Positions 43,416 to 53,009 of a stretch of 64,000 nt of DNA are shown in pieces (within the stretch, counting starts at the first letter, position 1; each line of letters opens with the position of its first letter). The notes beneath the pieces are model-generated. The model made no database searches and had not been told where the DNA came from. It saw only the letters and a program-made list of their open reading frames with translations. Where the stretch lies: positions 9,975 through 73,974 of the forward strand of contig CAJKWK010000007.1 of NCBI GenBank assembly GCA_905203555.1, given 5' to 3'. Position numbers and translations under genes: made by a program. Source of the DNA: an uncultured Lachnospiraceae bacterium (GTDB lineage Bacteria > Bacillota > Clostridia > Lachnospirales > Lachnospiraceae).

Positions 43416-45548
43416 TTACCCTTCTTCATTTTCACAAAATTCAAAATCTATGGTTCGCTGAAGTCGATCCACGCCCAATACACGCACTCGCACTACCTGT
43501 CCCAGCTTATAGACATTTCGGGTATGCTCTCCGATCAGTTCATACTGCTCTTCCCAGTATTCATAATGATCATCCCACATATTCATGACATGCACCAAGC
43601 CTTCTATGGTATTAGGAAGTTCCACATAGGCGCCCCACTTTGTAATGCCGGAAATCACACCTTCAAATTCCTCTCCAATGCGCTCTTTCATATATTCTAC
43701 TTTTTTCAGTTTAATCGTCTCTCGTTCTGCCTCTTCCGCACGCCGTTCGGTCACCCCTGCCTGCATTGCCACCTCCGGCAGGATTTTCTCATAGTGTGCG
43801 ATTCGCTCTTCCTTCAAACGACCTCGAATATTTTCCTTGATAATCCGGTGAATCTGCAAATCCGGATAGCGACGGATCGGAGATGTAAAATGTGTATAAT
43901 ATTTCGCAGCCAATCCAAAATGCCCGGTATTCTCCGGCGTATATTTTGCCTGTTTCATAGAACGCAGCGCCAGTCTGCTAATCAGCGCCTCCTCCGGAGT
44001 TCCTTCTACTTTCCCCAAAAGTTTCTGCACTTCCATCGGACGCACTTCATTTCCCATATGGATATGATAGCCGAAATTATTGATAAACGTACTGAGCTTT
44101 TTCATCTTTTCCTCATCCGGCGCCTCATGCGTTCGATACAAAAACGGCAGTTCTCTCCAGAAATATTCTTCCGCTACCGTTTCATTTGCGAGCAGCATAA
44201 AATCTTCAATGAGCTTTGTCGCCACATTTCTCTCGTATGGGCGGATTTCAATAGGTCTTCCGTTCTCATCCAGAATCATCTTTGTTTCCGGAAAATCAAA
44301 ATCAATAGATCCTCTGTGTTTTCTGCGTGTCCGTAAAATATGCGAAAGTTCTGCCATCTGTTCAAACATTGGAACAAACTCTTCGTATTTTTTCCGTTCT
44401 TCTGCATCTCTGTCTTCCAAAATCTTGGCGACACTCGTATAACTCATCCGCTCATCAACTCGAACAACCGTCTCGGCAATTACATGGTCTATAACCTCAC
44501 CTTTTGGATTCACCGTCATAATACAACTGAGCGCCAGTCGGTCTTCCCCTGCATTCAGAGAACAGATTCCATTGGACAGTTTATGCGGCAGCATCGGGAT
44601 CACCCGGTCTACCAGATAAACACTGGTTCCACGATTGAGAGCCTCTCGATCCAATGCGCTGCGCTCTTGTACATAATTTGTCACATCGGCAATATGCACT
44701 CCCAGCTGATAATTTTCCCCTTCCTTTGTCAAAGAAACTGCATCATCCAAATCTTTCGCATCTTCTCCGTCAATGGTAACCATCTTCCACGTCCGCAAAT
44801 CCATTCGTCCTGCCCGGTCCGCTTCGGAGACCTCTTTCGCCACTCGCTCCGCCTGATTCATCACCCGCTCCGGAAATTCCATCGGCAGATCAAACCCTTT
44901 TACAATAGAGATGATATCTGTTCCGGGATCATTGATGTGTCCGATAATCTCTGTCACAACACCTTCCGGTTTCATACGTTCTCCACCATAGGAAGTCAAG
45001 GAAACGACCACCTTGTGCCCGGTCATAGCTCCCTTTTCTTTTCCTTCCGGAATATAAATATCACTCAGGATTCTCTGATTATCGGGACGCACAAATCCAT
45101 AACTCTTACACTTCTCATATAACCCCACAATCTTGGTCGTACTATGTGATAAAATCCGTACAACCTTTCCTTCTGTCCGCCTTCCTGCCTCCGAACTTTT
45201 TGTAATGATAAATTCCACTTCATCCCCTTGAAAGGCTCCATTGATATTTTCTTCAGAAATAAAAATGTCTTCATCCACGCCTTCCCGAATGACGAATCCA
45301 AAGCCTCTTGGATGCGCCTGAAAAACACCTGTGAACCGCTTCGTCTGTCCTTTGGTATATTTTCCTCGTTTTGAAAGCGTAATCTTTCCATCTTCAACAA
45401 GAGTATCCAATACTTTTTTCAATTCTTCCTTCTGTTCCTTTGGAACTCCGAGTACCATTGCAATCTCTTTCAGTTTCATCGGAACATACAGATCATCACA
45501 AATAAAATCATAGATTACCTTTTTTCTTTTTTCAAATGTATTTGACAT
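43416..45548 (-). CDS. rnr: Ribonuclease R
   Basis: A processive 3'-5' exoribonuclease of 710 aa. It has an N-terminal winged-helix/cold-shock region ([20 protein letters not shown]), an RNB catalytic domain with [21 protein letters not shown] residues (here [17 protein letters not shown], metal-binding Asp), [21 protein letters not shown] and [27 protein letters not shown]-terminal S1 domain ([27 protein letters not shown]) follows. It lies in the conserved eno-secG-rnr-smpB order. Confidence 0.97.
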   Translation of the reverse strand: MSNTFEKRKKVIYDFICDDLYVPMKLKEIAMVLGVPKEQKEELKKVLDTLVEDGKITLSKRGKYTKGQTKRFTGVFQAHPRGFGFVIREGVDEDIFISEENINGAFQGDEVEFIITKSSEAGRRTEGKVVRILSHSTTKIVGLYEKCKSYGFVRPDNQRILSDIYIPEGKEKGAMTGHKVVVSLTSYGGERMKPEGVVTEIIGHINDPGTDIISIVKGFDLPMEFPERVMNQAERVAKEVSEADRAGRMDLRTWKMVTIDGEDAKDLDDAVSLTKEGENYQLGVHIADVTNYVQERSALDREALNRGTSVYLVDRVIPMLPHKLSNGICSLNAGEDRLALSCIMTVNPKGEVIDHVIAETVVRVDERMSYTSVAKILEDRDAEERKKYEEFVPMFEQMAELSHILRTRRKHRGSIDFDFPETKMILDENGRPIEIRPYERNVATKLIEDFMLLANETVAEEYFWRELPFLYRTHEAPDEEKMKKLSTFINNFGYHIHMGNEVRPMEVQKLLGKVEGTPEEALISRLALRSMKQAKYTPENTGHFGLAAKYYTHFTSPIRRYPDLQIHRIIKENIRGRLKEERIAHYEKILPEVAMQAGVTERRAEEAERETIKLKKVEYMKERIGEEFEGVISGITKWGAYVELPNTIEGLVHVMNMWDDHYEYWEEQYELIGEHTRNVYKLGQVVRVRVLGVDRLQRTIDFEFCENEEG

Positions 45549-45576
45549 CTGGTTTATACTCCCTTTTCTATTTAAA

Positions 45577-45607
45577 AAAGCACTCTATATCTGATATAGA
45601 GTGCTTT
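45577..45607 (-). terminator. Terminator of secG
   Basis: AAAGCACTCTATATC (45577-45591) pairs perfectly with GATATAGAGTGCTTT (45593-45607). It is followed on the minus strand by TTTTAAATAG. It lies between secG and rnr. Confidence 0.9.
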
Positions 45608-45622
45608 CGTTATCTTATCTTC

Positions 45623-45865
45623 TTAGTTAAATACGCCCAGGTTCAGGACAACTGCCAATACGATAAACAAAATTGCCAAAAACTTTGTTGACTTTACAAG
45701 TGCACCTTCCATAGAACGTCCCTTATTCTGTCCCCAATAGGAATCTGCCACACCACCAATTGTTCCAAGCCCGGCTGACTTACCTTCCTGCAGAAGAATA
45801 ATTGCTGATAATGCAATACAATCTATAACAAAAATAATAGTTAAAACAATTTTTAAAATCTCCAT
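45623..45865 (-). CDS. secG: Preprotein translocase subunit SecG
   Basis: An 80-aa protein with two membrane helices (IVLTIIFVIDCIALSAIILLQ and the C-terminal FLAILFIVLAVVLNLGVF) and the conserved cytoplasmic loop EGKSAGLGTIGG with GRSMEGAL. It assists SecYEG. The leader contains CCTATGG...CCATAGG abutting the SD, which could partly hide it. Confidence 0.95.
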   Translation of the reverse strand: MEILKIVLTIIFVIDCIALSAIILLQEGKSAGLGTIGGVADSYWGQNKGRSMEGALVKSTKFLAILFIVLAVVLNLGVFN

Positions 45866-45966
45866 CTGTTCACACCTCCTATGGATAAACCTTGTTCATT
45901 TTACCATAGGATTCTTAAGAAAGCAAGTCCTATTTGTAGTTTTATCAATCAATTTCGTATTATTTT

Positions 45967-47259
<1,293 letters not shown>

Positions 47260-47277
47260 TTACTGATAAAATAAAAA

Positions 47278-47317
47278 CCTCAGCAGCAAAATGATCTGCT
47301 CATTTTGCCAACTGAGG
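47278..47317 (-). terminator. Terminator between the 47384 gene and eno
   Basis: CCTCAG (47278-47283) pairs with CTGAGG (47312-47317), with inner arms AAAATGA/TCATTTT. Flanking A runs give U tails on the minus strand (TTTTTAT). Confidence 0.8.
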
Positions 47318-47383
47318 ATAGTATCTGCAATTCATGTTCTCTTCATGTAAGGAAGATGTTTCCTAAATCTACAACACGTATTT

Positions 47384-47926
47384 TTAATTTCCACTACGAA
47401 AGAATCTTCCCCGGAACTTACTCCACACGTCCCGCTGAAAAAACTCATACGCTCTGTCATAAATAAAAAGTCCTGCCTGCCCTGTCAGAAGTACAGCAAT
47501 CAAAACTCCGCTTGAAAGCCGGTGTGCAAAAAGTAATTCTTGAAAGAAACAAACTGCCGGGATATATATTATATCAAATACAATGTATTTTATGATCCAA
47601 AACAATCGTTTTCGATTCTTAATCTCAGCCAGTTTCCCAAGACGGGGCCACGCCAGTTCAATTACAAGAATGTACAATCCCATAGCAGCATAGGACAATA
47701 CATAAAACTTATTCGGAGCCACGATCAGACCGAGCAGCACGCCTGCTATATAGAATGCAATTCCTGTCTTTTCGCCAAACTCCCGCAGCACGATTCCTAC
47801 AAAAAAGGATGCCGCTGCCAACAAAAACAAAGTACTCATCTCGATGATACTGCCAAGCAGCATACAGACGATCGTCAAGGCGAGTAACATCCCCCCAAAC
47901 GCCATTTTCTTTGCTTTTACATGCAT
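47384..47926 (-). CDS. Polytopic membrane protein of unknown function
   Basis: About 180 aa with 5-6 membrane segments: [87 protein letters not shown]. The layout (a short [10 protein letters not shown] opening, then hairpins) resembles substrate-binding S components or YybS-type proteins, but no family can be fixed. The frame opens at 47950, but GGGAGG is placed for GTG 47932 or ATG 47926. I chose ATG. It is coupled to the J-domain gene (10-nt overlap). Confidence 0.6.
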   Translation of the reverse strand: MHVKAKKMAFGGMLLALTIVCMLLGSIIEMSTLFLLAAASFFVGIVLREFGEKTGIAFYIAGVLLGLIVAPNKFYVLSYAAMGLYILVIELAWPRLGKLAEIKNRKRLFWIIKYIVFDIIYIPAVCFFQELLFAHRLSSGVLIAVLLTGQAGLFIYDRAYEFFQRDVWSKFRGRFFRSGN

Positions 47927-48564
47927 GCGCACAAGTCGCCTCCCATACATTCACATAATTGATCAGCCACACACAGATCACAGCACAGATTTCCGGTTCC
48001 GCAGGAACTGCTGCCCGGACCATAAGCGCCCCCGTACGGATTGTTCTGATATCGCTGTCCGGCCCACTCAAGCTGATTCAAAAGCTGTCGATACTGTGGA
48101 TTATTCGGCGCCATATTGACTGCCTGCCCTGCATGGTCGCGTGCCAGAATATTATTTCCAATACCGGCATTTGCCACTGCACTCAGATAATACCACTGTG
48201 GAGAGCGATTCGCCATCCGGTTCAACACATTGATCGCATCCCGGTATCTGCCTGCATTAACAAAGTTTGCAACTGCCTGCAGTTCCACATCCTGCTGTGA
48301 GCTGGCTGTCTGTCCCCAGCCGGAGGACTGGCTGTTTCCGTAGCCTGTATAACCGCCATAGCCGCCTCCATGTTCGCGTTCCTTCATAATAATATCGTAT
48401 GCTTCCTGAACTTCCTTAAATTTTTCCTCTGCCAAATCTGCCAGCGGATTGTTCACATTCGCATCCGGATGATACTTTCTCGTCAAATCTCTATATGCCC
48501 GTTTCACTTCATCGTCTGATGCACTTGGAGATACTCCCAGTACATCATATGGGTTTTTATTCAT
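47917..48564 (-). CDS. J-domain protein with TPR-like centre and Cys-rich tail
   Basis: A 215-aa protein. Residues 1-65 are a J domain: [24 protein letters not shown] and KYHPDAN (HPD motif), which stimulates DnaK-type chaperones. A Gly/Tyr linker follows ([11 protein letters not shown]). Residues ~95-165 read like two TPR helix pairs ([42 protein letters not shown]). The C-terminus has about nine cysteines ([20 protein letters not shown] then [10 protein letters not shown]), suggesting a metal or thiol function. No Gly/Phe or classic DnaJ zinc repeats, so it is not housekeeping DnaJ. Confidence 0.85.
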   Translation of the reverse strand: MNKNPYDVLGVSPSASDDEVKRAYRDLTRKYHPDANVNNPLADLAEEKFKEVQEAYDIIMKEREHGGGYGGYTGYGNSQSSGWGQTASSQQDVELQAVANFVNAGRYRDAINVLNRMANRSPQWYYLSAVANAGIGNNILARDHAGQAVNMAPNNPQYRQLLNQLEWAGQRYQNNPYGGAYGPGSSSCGTGNLCCDLCVADQLCECMGGDLCACM

Positions 48565-48689
48565 TCTCTAACTTCCTCACTTTTCTCTTAAAACCTATTC
48601 CTCACGTAGACTACTCCACGCTGACTTAACCTATCATATCCTAAATCCCCGCGATTGTCCAGACTAAGCCCGGAATCTTCATAGATTCT

Positions 48690-50033
48690 TCACGAATCCT
48701 TCTGTATTTGTACTGTTTTGTTCTTCCGGTAATACAGATATCCTGCCACATCCGCCAAAAACCATCCGATTGGAACCGCTGCCCAGATTCCATTTACTCC
48801 AATTGACGGAACTGCCGACAACGCATAAGCAAGCACAACCCTTGTTCCCAGAGAAATAATCGTCAAAACAAGCGAAATCCCCGGTTTCGTCACCGCCCGA
48901 AAATACCCATAGAATAGAAACAAAAACCCGATCAGGCAATAAAAGGTTCCTTCTATACGCAGATAGTTCACTCCAATCTGTAAAACGTCCGTCTCCGTCG
49001 CTTTTACAAAAATCTGCATCAGCGGTCTGGCAAAAATAACTACTGCCGCACTGACTGCTGCACTAAACAGAAATGAAGTCCGTACTGCACTTCGCACGCC
49101 CTGTTGTATCCGTTTCTGTTTCCCCGCTCCATAGTTCTGTGCAATGAAAGTCGAAAATGCATTTCCAAAATCCTGCACCGGCATATATGCAAAAGAATCT
49201 ATCTTGACCGCTGCGGAAAATGCTGCCATAACAGTTGCTCCAAAGCTGTTTACCAGTCCCTGTACCATTAGAATTCCGAAATTCATGACAGATTGCTGCA
49301 CACAGGTCAAAAATGACAAATGTACAATTTCATTCAAAATCTTCGGTCTCCATTTCATTGCCTGCCGGTTCAAACGAAATTCCGGAAAATGAATCCACGT
49401 ATAGAGAAAAATACCGATTCCCGAAAGATACTGGGACAAAACGGTCGCCTCTGCAGCCCCGCGTACTCCTCGTTGAAAACCTATTACAAACAACAGATCC
49501 AAGCCAATATTTACCACAGCAGAAACGCCGAGAAACAAAAGCGGCACAAACGAATTTCCGGCCGCACGCAAAAGTGAGCCAAAATAATTGTAAAAGAATG
49601 TCGCCGCAATTCCCCAGAAAATCACCCACAGGTATGTTTTCATCATCTCATAAAGCTCTGCCGGAACCTGCAGCAGATGCAGGATCCCATCCAGCCCCAA
49701 AAATACAATTACCATCAGTAAAACAGTGACCGCACCGATCATACAAAAAGAATGAAACAGGCTCGCGCGCAATTTTTCCAGTTCTTTCCTTCCTATACAT
49801 ATCGAAAACGCCACACCACTTCCCATGCACAACCCTAATATGATCGAAGTCAGAAATGTCATCAACGTATATGCAGATCCAACTGCTGCCAGAGCCTCTC
49901 TTCCCAAAAAATGGCCTACGATAATTGTATCCACAACATTATAAAGCTGCTGCAGCAGGTTTCCTACCATAATAGGAAACGCAAACCACAGCAGTGATTT
50001 TGTAATCGTTCCGGTTGTCAGATCATGATTCAT
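48690..50033 (-). CDS. MATE-family efflux transporter
   Basis: A 447-aa, 12-helix carrier. MNHDLTTGTITKSLLWFAFPI, LYNVVDTIIVGHFLGREALAAVG and, in the second half, GATVMAAFSAAVKIDSFAYMP and FIAQNYGAGKQKRI are MATE landmarks. The frame extends to 50147, but family alignment supports the ATG at 50033. Its start overlaps the DUF5685 gene by 11 nt, so it is co-translated with it. It is a paralogue of the protein at 11728. Substrate unknown. Confidence 0.92.
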   Translation of the reverse strand: MNHDLTTGTITKSLLWFAFPIMVGNLLQQLYNVVDTIIVGHFLGREALAAVGSAYTLMTFLTSIILGLCMGSGVAFSICIGRKELEKLRASLFHSFCMIGAVTVLLMVIVFLGLDGILHLLQVPAELYEMMKTYLWVIFWGIAATFFYNYFGSLLRAAGNSFVPLLFLGVSAVVNIGLDLLFVIGFQRGVRGAAEATVLSQYLSGIGIFLYTWIHFPEFRLNRQAMKWRPKILNEIVHLSFLTCVQQSVMNFGILMVQGLVNSFGATVMAAFSAAVKIDSFAYMPVQDFGNAFSTFIAQNYGAGKQKRIQQGVRSAVRTSFLFSAAVSAAVVIFARPLMQIFVKATETDVLQIGVNYLRIEGTFYCLIGFLFLFYGYFRAVTKPGISLVLTIISLGTRVVLAYALSAVPSIGVNGIWAAVPIGWFLADVAGYLYYRKNKTVQIQKDS

Positions 50034-50859
50034 TCTTTTCTTCCCGTTTCTTTTGTATTTTATGATATCGTGTCCACACCCCTGCATATAAAATGTTCCG
50101 CAAAATATCTGCATCCACGAGACATGGCAGTTTTTCAAATGCAACACTGCACTCCGCCATCATCATTTGCAGGATATCTCCACATCGTTTTTCATAATCT
50201 TCCGCATGTCGCAATTCTTTCAACGGATTATAATTGCCGTCCTTTAGATCCTGTTCCAGATCTTCGTAGGCATCCATGAGATAAATAAATTTCCCCAGAT
50301 AAAAGCCCATTGCCCGAAGACTCTCTTCCCACATATCCTTTTTGTAAATGAAAAGTTCTTCCATCAATCTGCCAAAGCATCCTGCAGTTGCATCCAGATC
50401 CTGAGAATCTTCTGCCTCCAGACGGGCAAGCGCCTTTAATTCTCTTTGAATCACTTTACTTTGTCTTGGATATTGTTTTACCGCCTTCTCCGCCCGTTTC
50501 CGCAGTGCTTTCATCCCCAGCAGCGCCCCTGCTTTTTTCTCATCCTGCCAATCATCTTTTAAGTGGTAGTACGCAAGAATGAGATTCATATCCGCGGCAT
50601 ATTCCGAAAATTCATTTCGCAGCATATTCTGCTTTTTTACCGGATGCACTTTGCATCGATGACTTTCACTCTCCACTTCCTTTTCATACAGGGAAGTCAG
50701 CAAAATAATGGCAAACGTCATGTCATACGTCAGGGTCAGCTGCCCAAGACTTCCATAGCGTTCCTTTAACGTCTGGCACAATCCGCAATAGTATGCCTTA
50801 TACCTCCGAAAGTCTTTCATCTTTAATTCTGGTTCACAAACCGTTACATAGCCAAACAT
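50023..50859 (-). CDS. DUF5685-family helical protein
   Basis: 278 aa. The N-terminus FGYVTVCEPELKMKDFRRYKAYYCGLCQTL is highly characteristic (YxxYYCGLC), and it belongs to a group seen in Clostridia with unknown function. Two Asp-rich patches lie on predicted helices: LILAYYHLKDDWQDEKK (about 95) and KFIYLMDAYEDLEQDLKDGNYNP (about 190). They recall the paired metal-diphosphate sites of isoprenoid synthases, or a di-metal helical bundle. That is only a resemblance. It sits in a tight run with the genes at 50870 and 51186. Confidence 0.75.
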   Translation of the reverse strand: MFGYVTVCEPELKMKDFRRYKAYYCGLCQTLKERYGSLGQLTLTYDMTFAIILLTSLYEKEVESESHRCKVHPVKKQNMLRNEFSEYAADMNLILAYYHLKDDWQDEKKAGALLGMKALRKRAEKAVKQYPRQSKVIQRELKALARLEAEDSQDLDATAGCFGRLMEELFIYKKDMWEESLRAMGFYLGKFIYLMDAYEDLEQDLKDGNYNPLKELRHAEDYEKRCGDILQMMMAECSVAFEKLPCLVDADILRNILYAGVWTRYHKIQKKREEKNES

Positions 50860-50869
50860 AAGCTCTCCT

Positions 50870-51172
50870 TTATTTTACCTTCTTCAAAAGCTCCTCTGCC
50901 ATCTGAAGGATTTGTTTTTGTTTCTCTTTTAAAGACTGTGTCTTCGCCTCTTCCTCCGAGAGAGATGCGTACAGATGAATGGTGTTCATATATTCCCAGA
51001 CAGTATCTTTGATTTCTTCCGCCCCGGCGGCAGTTTTCCCCGTCATCTCCAGTCTCTGCCGCAGCTTTTGACACTCCGTCTCAGTCTTTCTGAGTTTTTG
51101 GTTCTGCCGACCTAAGACAACAAGCAAAATACTCATGCATAAAATAAAAATTCCTATCCACAAATATAACAT
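50870..51172 (-). CDS. Membrane-anchored coiled-coil protein (100 aa)
   Basis: Begins MLYLWIGIFILCMSILLVVLG, a single N-terminal anchor. It is followed by a basic helical/coiled-coil stretch (QNQKLRKTETECQKLRQRLE) and a second helix (KEKQKQILQMAEELLKKVK). The frame starts with GTG at 51214, but GAGGAGG lies 8 nt before the ATG at 51172. It lies 10 nt upstream of DUF5685 and 13 nt downstream of the 51186 gene, so all are one operon. No family recognised. Confidence 0.65.
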   Translation of the reverse strand: MLYLWIGIFILCMSILLVVLGRQNQKLRKTETECQKLRQRLEMTGKTAAGAEEIKDTVWEYMNTIHLYASLSEEEAKTQSLKEKQKQILQMAEELLKKVK

Positions 51173-51185
51173 CTGTTCTGCCTCC

Positions 51186-52040
51186 TCATAGGAAATAATT
51201 TCTGACAGTTTCACGCAATTTCTGCGGTTCCACCGGAAGTTCTAAAATCACTGGCTCTCCGTTATTTTTTTCCATCAGCCGAATTCCATCTCGTTCTTTT
51301 ATCACTTGAAGCGCCGGTTTTCGTTTTCCCAACTTCTTTTTTGCTGTTTCTTTATTTTCACATACAAGTATCTGACCGCTAATCGGTTCCAACGTCATCC
51401 GCAGTCCATTTCCATAATCCAAATCTTCACACAAGATCAAAATCAAAGGATTGGTTCTTGTTCCCTGACGTACCTGAATAAAATCCAAAACCGGTGTCTG
51501 ATACAGACTAAAATTCTTTTCACGACTCTCTTTTTGATAAAAATGTTTTGCCGCCTGACACATCCGACTGCAAAACTGTTCAATATCAATTCGTATGTCT
51601 GTCATTCCATTTGATGAACTCACCTGATCCATCTGACAGACAGAAGTTCCGCAATTAATTCCTAAATGAAAACGTATCTCATTTGCCTTTTCATCATTGA
51701 AAAAACCTTTGTTTTGATGCAGGTATTCACACCTTAGCTGCCAGCACCGCTCCCCACAAATATACGGCGTTTCATCTTCCGGTGATACCTTGAAAAAATC
51801 ACCGGCATATTCATCAAACCAGCGAATATACTGGCTCCCGACATCGCGGGTAGGATTTTTCTGGCGATCCAGCTGAACTCTCCCGTCTCTATATTTTTTC
51901 ACAAGGTCAGGAAACGCAATTCCGCCGCAGATATCCGGAAGTGTCAATGCCAGCGCAGACTGCCATCGCTCATCCCGTATATTTAATTCCACCTCTTCAA
52001 TGCGGTGCAGAAACGTAAAATCGACACTTCCTCGTTTCAT
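51186..52040 (-). CDS. Unknown two-part protein with a HEPN-like RxxxxH motif
   Basis: 284 aa, no membrane segment. In the N-terminal half, DERWQSALALTLPDICGGIA and GERCWQLRCEYLHQN resemble short HEPN (pEK499_p136-like) proteins. RCEYLH fits the R-x4-H ribonuclease signature. The C-terminal half (PLILILCEDLDYGNGLRM...GQILVCENKETAKKKLGK) looks like a separate alpha/beta domain that I cannot identify. It is the first gene of the run 52040-48690 (unknown, anchor, DUF5685, MATE). Confidence 0.65.
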   Translation of the reverse strand: MKRGSVDFTFLHRIEEVELNIRDERWQSALALTLPDICGGIAFPDLVKKYRDGRVQLDRQKNPTRDVGSQYIRWFDEYAGDFFKVSPEDETPYICGERCWQLRCEYLHQNKGFFNDEKANEIRFHLGINCGTSVCQMDQVSSSNGMTDIRIDIEQFCSRMCQAAKHFYQKESREKNFSLYQTPVLDFIQVRQGTRTNPLILILCEDLDYGNGLRMTLEPISGQILVCENKETAKKKLGKRKPALQVIKERDGIRLMEKNNGEPVILELPVEPQKLRETVRNYFL

Positions 52041-52073
52041 TGCCGTACTCCTTTCACCCTTGCAGTTCTCTAA

Positions 52074-52649
52074 TTACTGTCCGATATTTTTTGCCTTACA
52101 GATCAACTGTGTCATCGTTCCCATCGGACAATACACACACCAGCTGCGGGGTTTAAACAACACCATCGTAATAAGCCCTAATATTGTAGACGTAAGCATC
52201 ACACTATAGAACCCAAATGCAAACTGTGCCACACCTGCATGAAACAACGTTCCATGATAAGCCCAATGCCAAGGAACCTTAAACGTCCAAAGCAGCGTCA
52301 CCACCTGTTTCAGATCCTGACTTCCGGCAAAGACCAGATATGTATTCCAAAGCATAAGGAAGAACATCGCAAAGAAAAATACAAGAAATCCATAGCGGAA
52401 TGCCTTGCTCTTCATCCATTTCGGAATGTCTTTCTTTCGCGACAGACCAAATCTTCCTCCCAACAGACCCAAAAGCTGTCCCCTGCCACAATAGCGGTTA
52501 CAATATCCCTTCGTTCCGTATCGGATTGATATAATCAACGGAATAAAAAAACACAGTAATCCCAACCAGGCAAACAAAATATTAAAAAATCCCAATATCA
52601 AATATGTCAATGACAGTATCCATAAATAATCATACCACTTCTTTTTCAA
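52074..52649 (-). CDS. NapH/CcoG-like membrane iron-sulfur protein
   Basis: 191 aa with 4-5 membrane helices. Cys motifs lie on loops: GYCNRYCGRGQLLGLLGG near residue 50 and a C-terminal WCVYCPMGTMTQLIC. The CxxxCGRGQ / CVYCPMG pattern resembles the 4Fe-4S membrane domain (Fer4_5 type) of NapH, NosR and CcoG, which pass electrons across or along the membrane. The start is TTG at 52649 with GGGGGTG five nt upstream. It overlaps the ferredoxin stop, so the two are co-translated and probably work together. Confidence 0.75.
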   Translation of the reverse strand: MKKKWYDYLWILSLTYLILGFFNILFAWLGLLCFFIPLIISIRYGTKGYCNRYCGRGQLLGLLGGRFGLSRKKDIPKWMKSKAFRYGFLVFFFAMFFLMLWNTYLVFAGSQDLKQVVTLLWTFKVPWHWAYHGTLFHAGVAQFAFGFYSVMLTSTILGLITMVLFKPRSWCVYCPMGTMTQLICKAKNIGQ

Positions 52650-52855
52650 ACTTGCACCCCCTGAATTTCAATCACAGACGCCGGACATTCTTTTGCACAT
52701 TTTCCGCATCCCACACACTTCTCCTCATCCACCTGAGCCATGATCCCTTTGATAATCTGAATCGCATTCAGTGGACAAACCTTCACACAACATCCGCAGG
52801 CAACGCAATCTTTCTGATCTACAACTGCCCTTCGCTTTTTTCTCACCTTATTCAT
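52646..52855 (-). CDS. 2[4Fe-4S] ferredoxin
   Basis: 69 aa: RAVVDQKDCVACGCCVKVCP and QVDEEKCVGCGKCAKECP, two full CxxCxxCxxxCP motifs. It is a low-potential electron carrier. The frame extends to 52942, but GGAGG lies 6 nt before the ATG at 52855. Overlap with the NapH-like gene suggests a shared redox task. nifJ is just upstream, although separated by a terminator. Confidence 0.92.
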   Translation of the reverse strand: MNKVRKKRRAVVDQKDCVACGCCVKVCPLNAIQIIKGIMAQVDEEKCVGCGKCAKECPASVIEIQGVQV

Positions 52856-52941
52856 AAAGACCTCCTTAACCATAGTAGCTCTATCATAATACAACCAGAA
52901 AAAAAGTTCTGTGATTTTATCACATGGATCCGCCCCATGCA

Positions 52942-52973
52942 AAAAGGGAACCGGCTAATACCGATTCCCTTTT
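52942..52973 (-). terminator. Terminator of nifJ
   Basis: AAAGGGAACCGG (52943-52953) pairs with CCGATTCCCTTT (52961-52972) with one G:U/mismatch. Flanks are A/T-rich. It lies 37 nt past the nifJ stop. Confidence 0.82.
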
Positions 52974-53009
52974 GCTTCATCCAAGCATTCTGCTCAAATG
53001 TGATCCTTC

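Noticed and set aside
45878..45910. CCTATGG...CCATAGG dyad before secG as a riboswitch
   Set aside because: Only a 7-bp hairpin next to the SD; no conserved aptamer-like structure.
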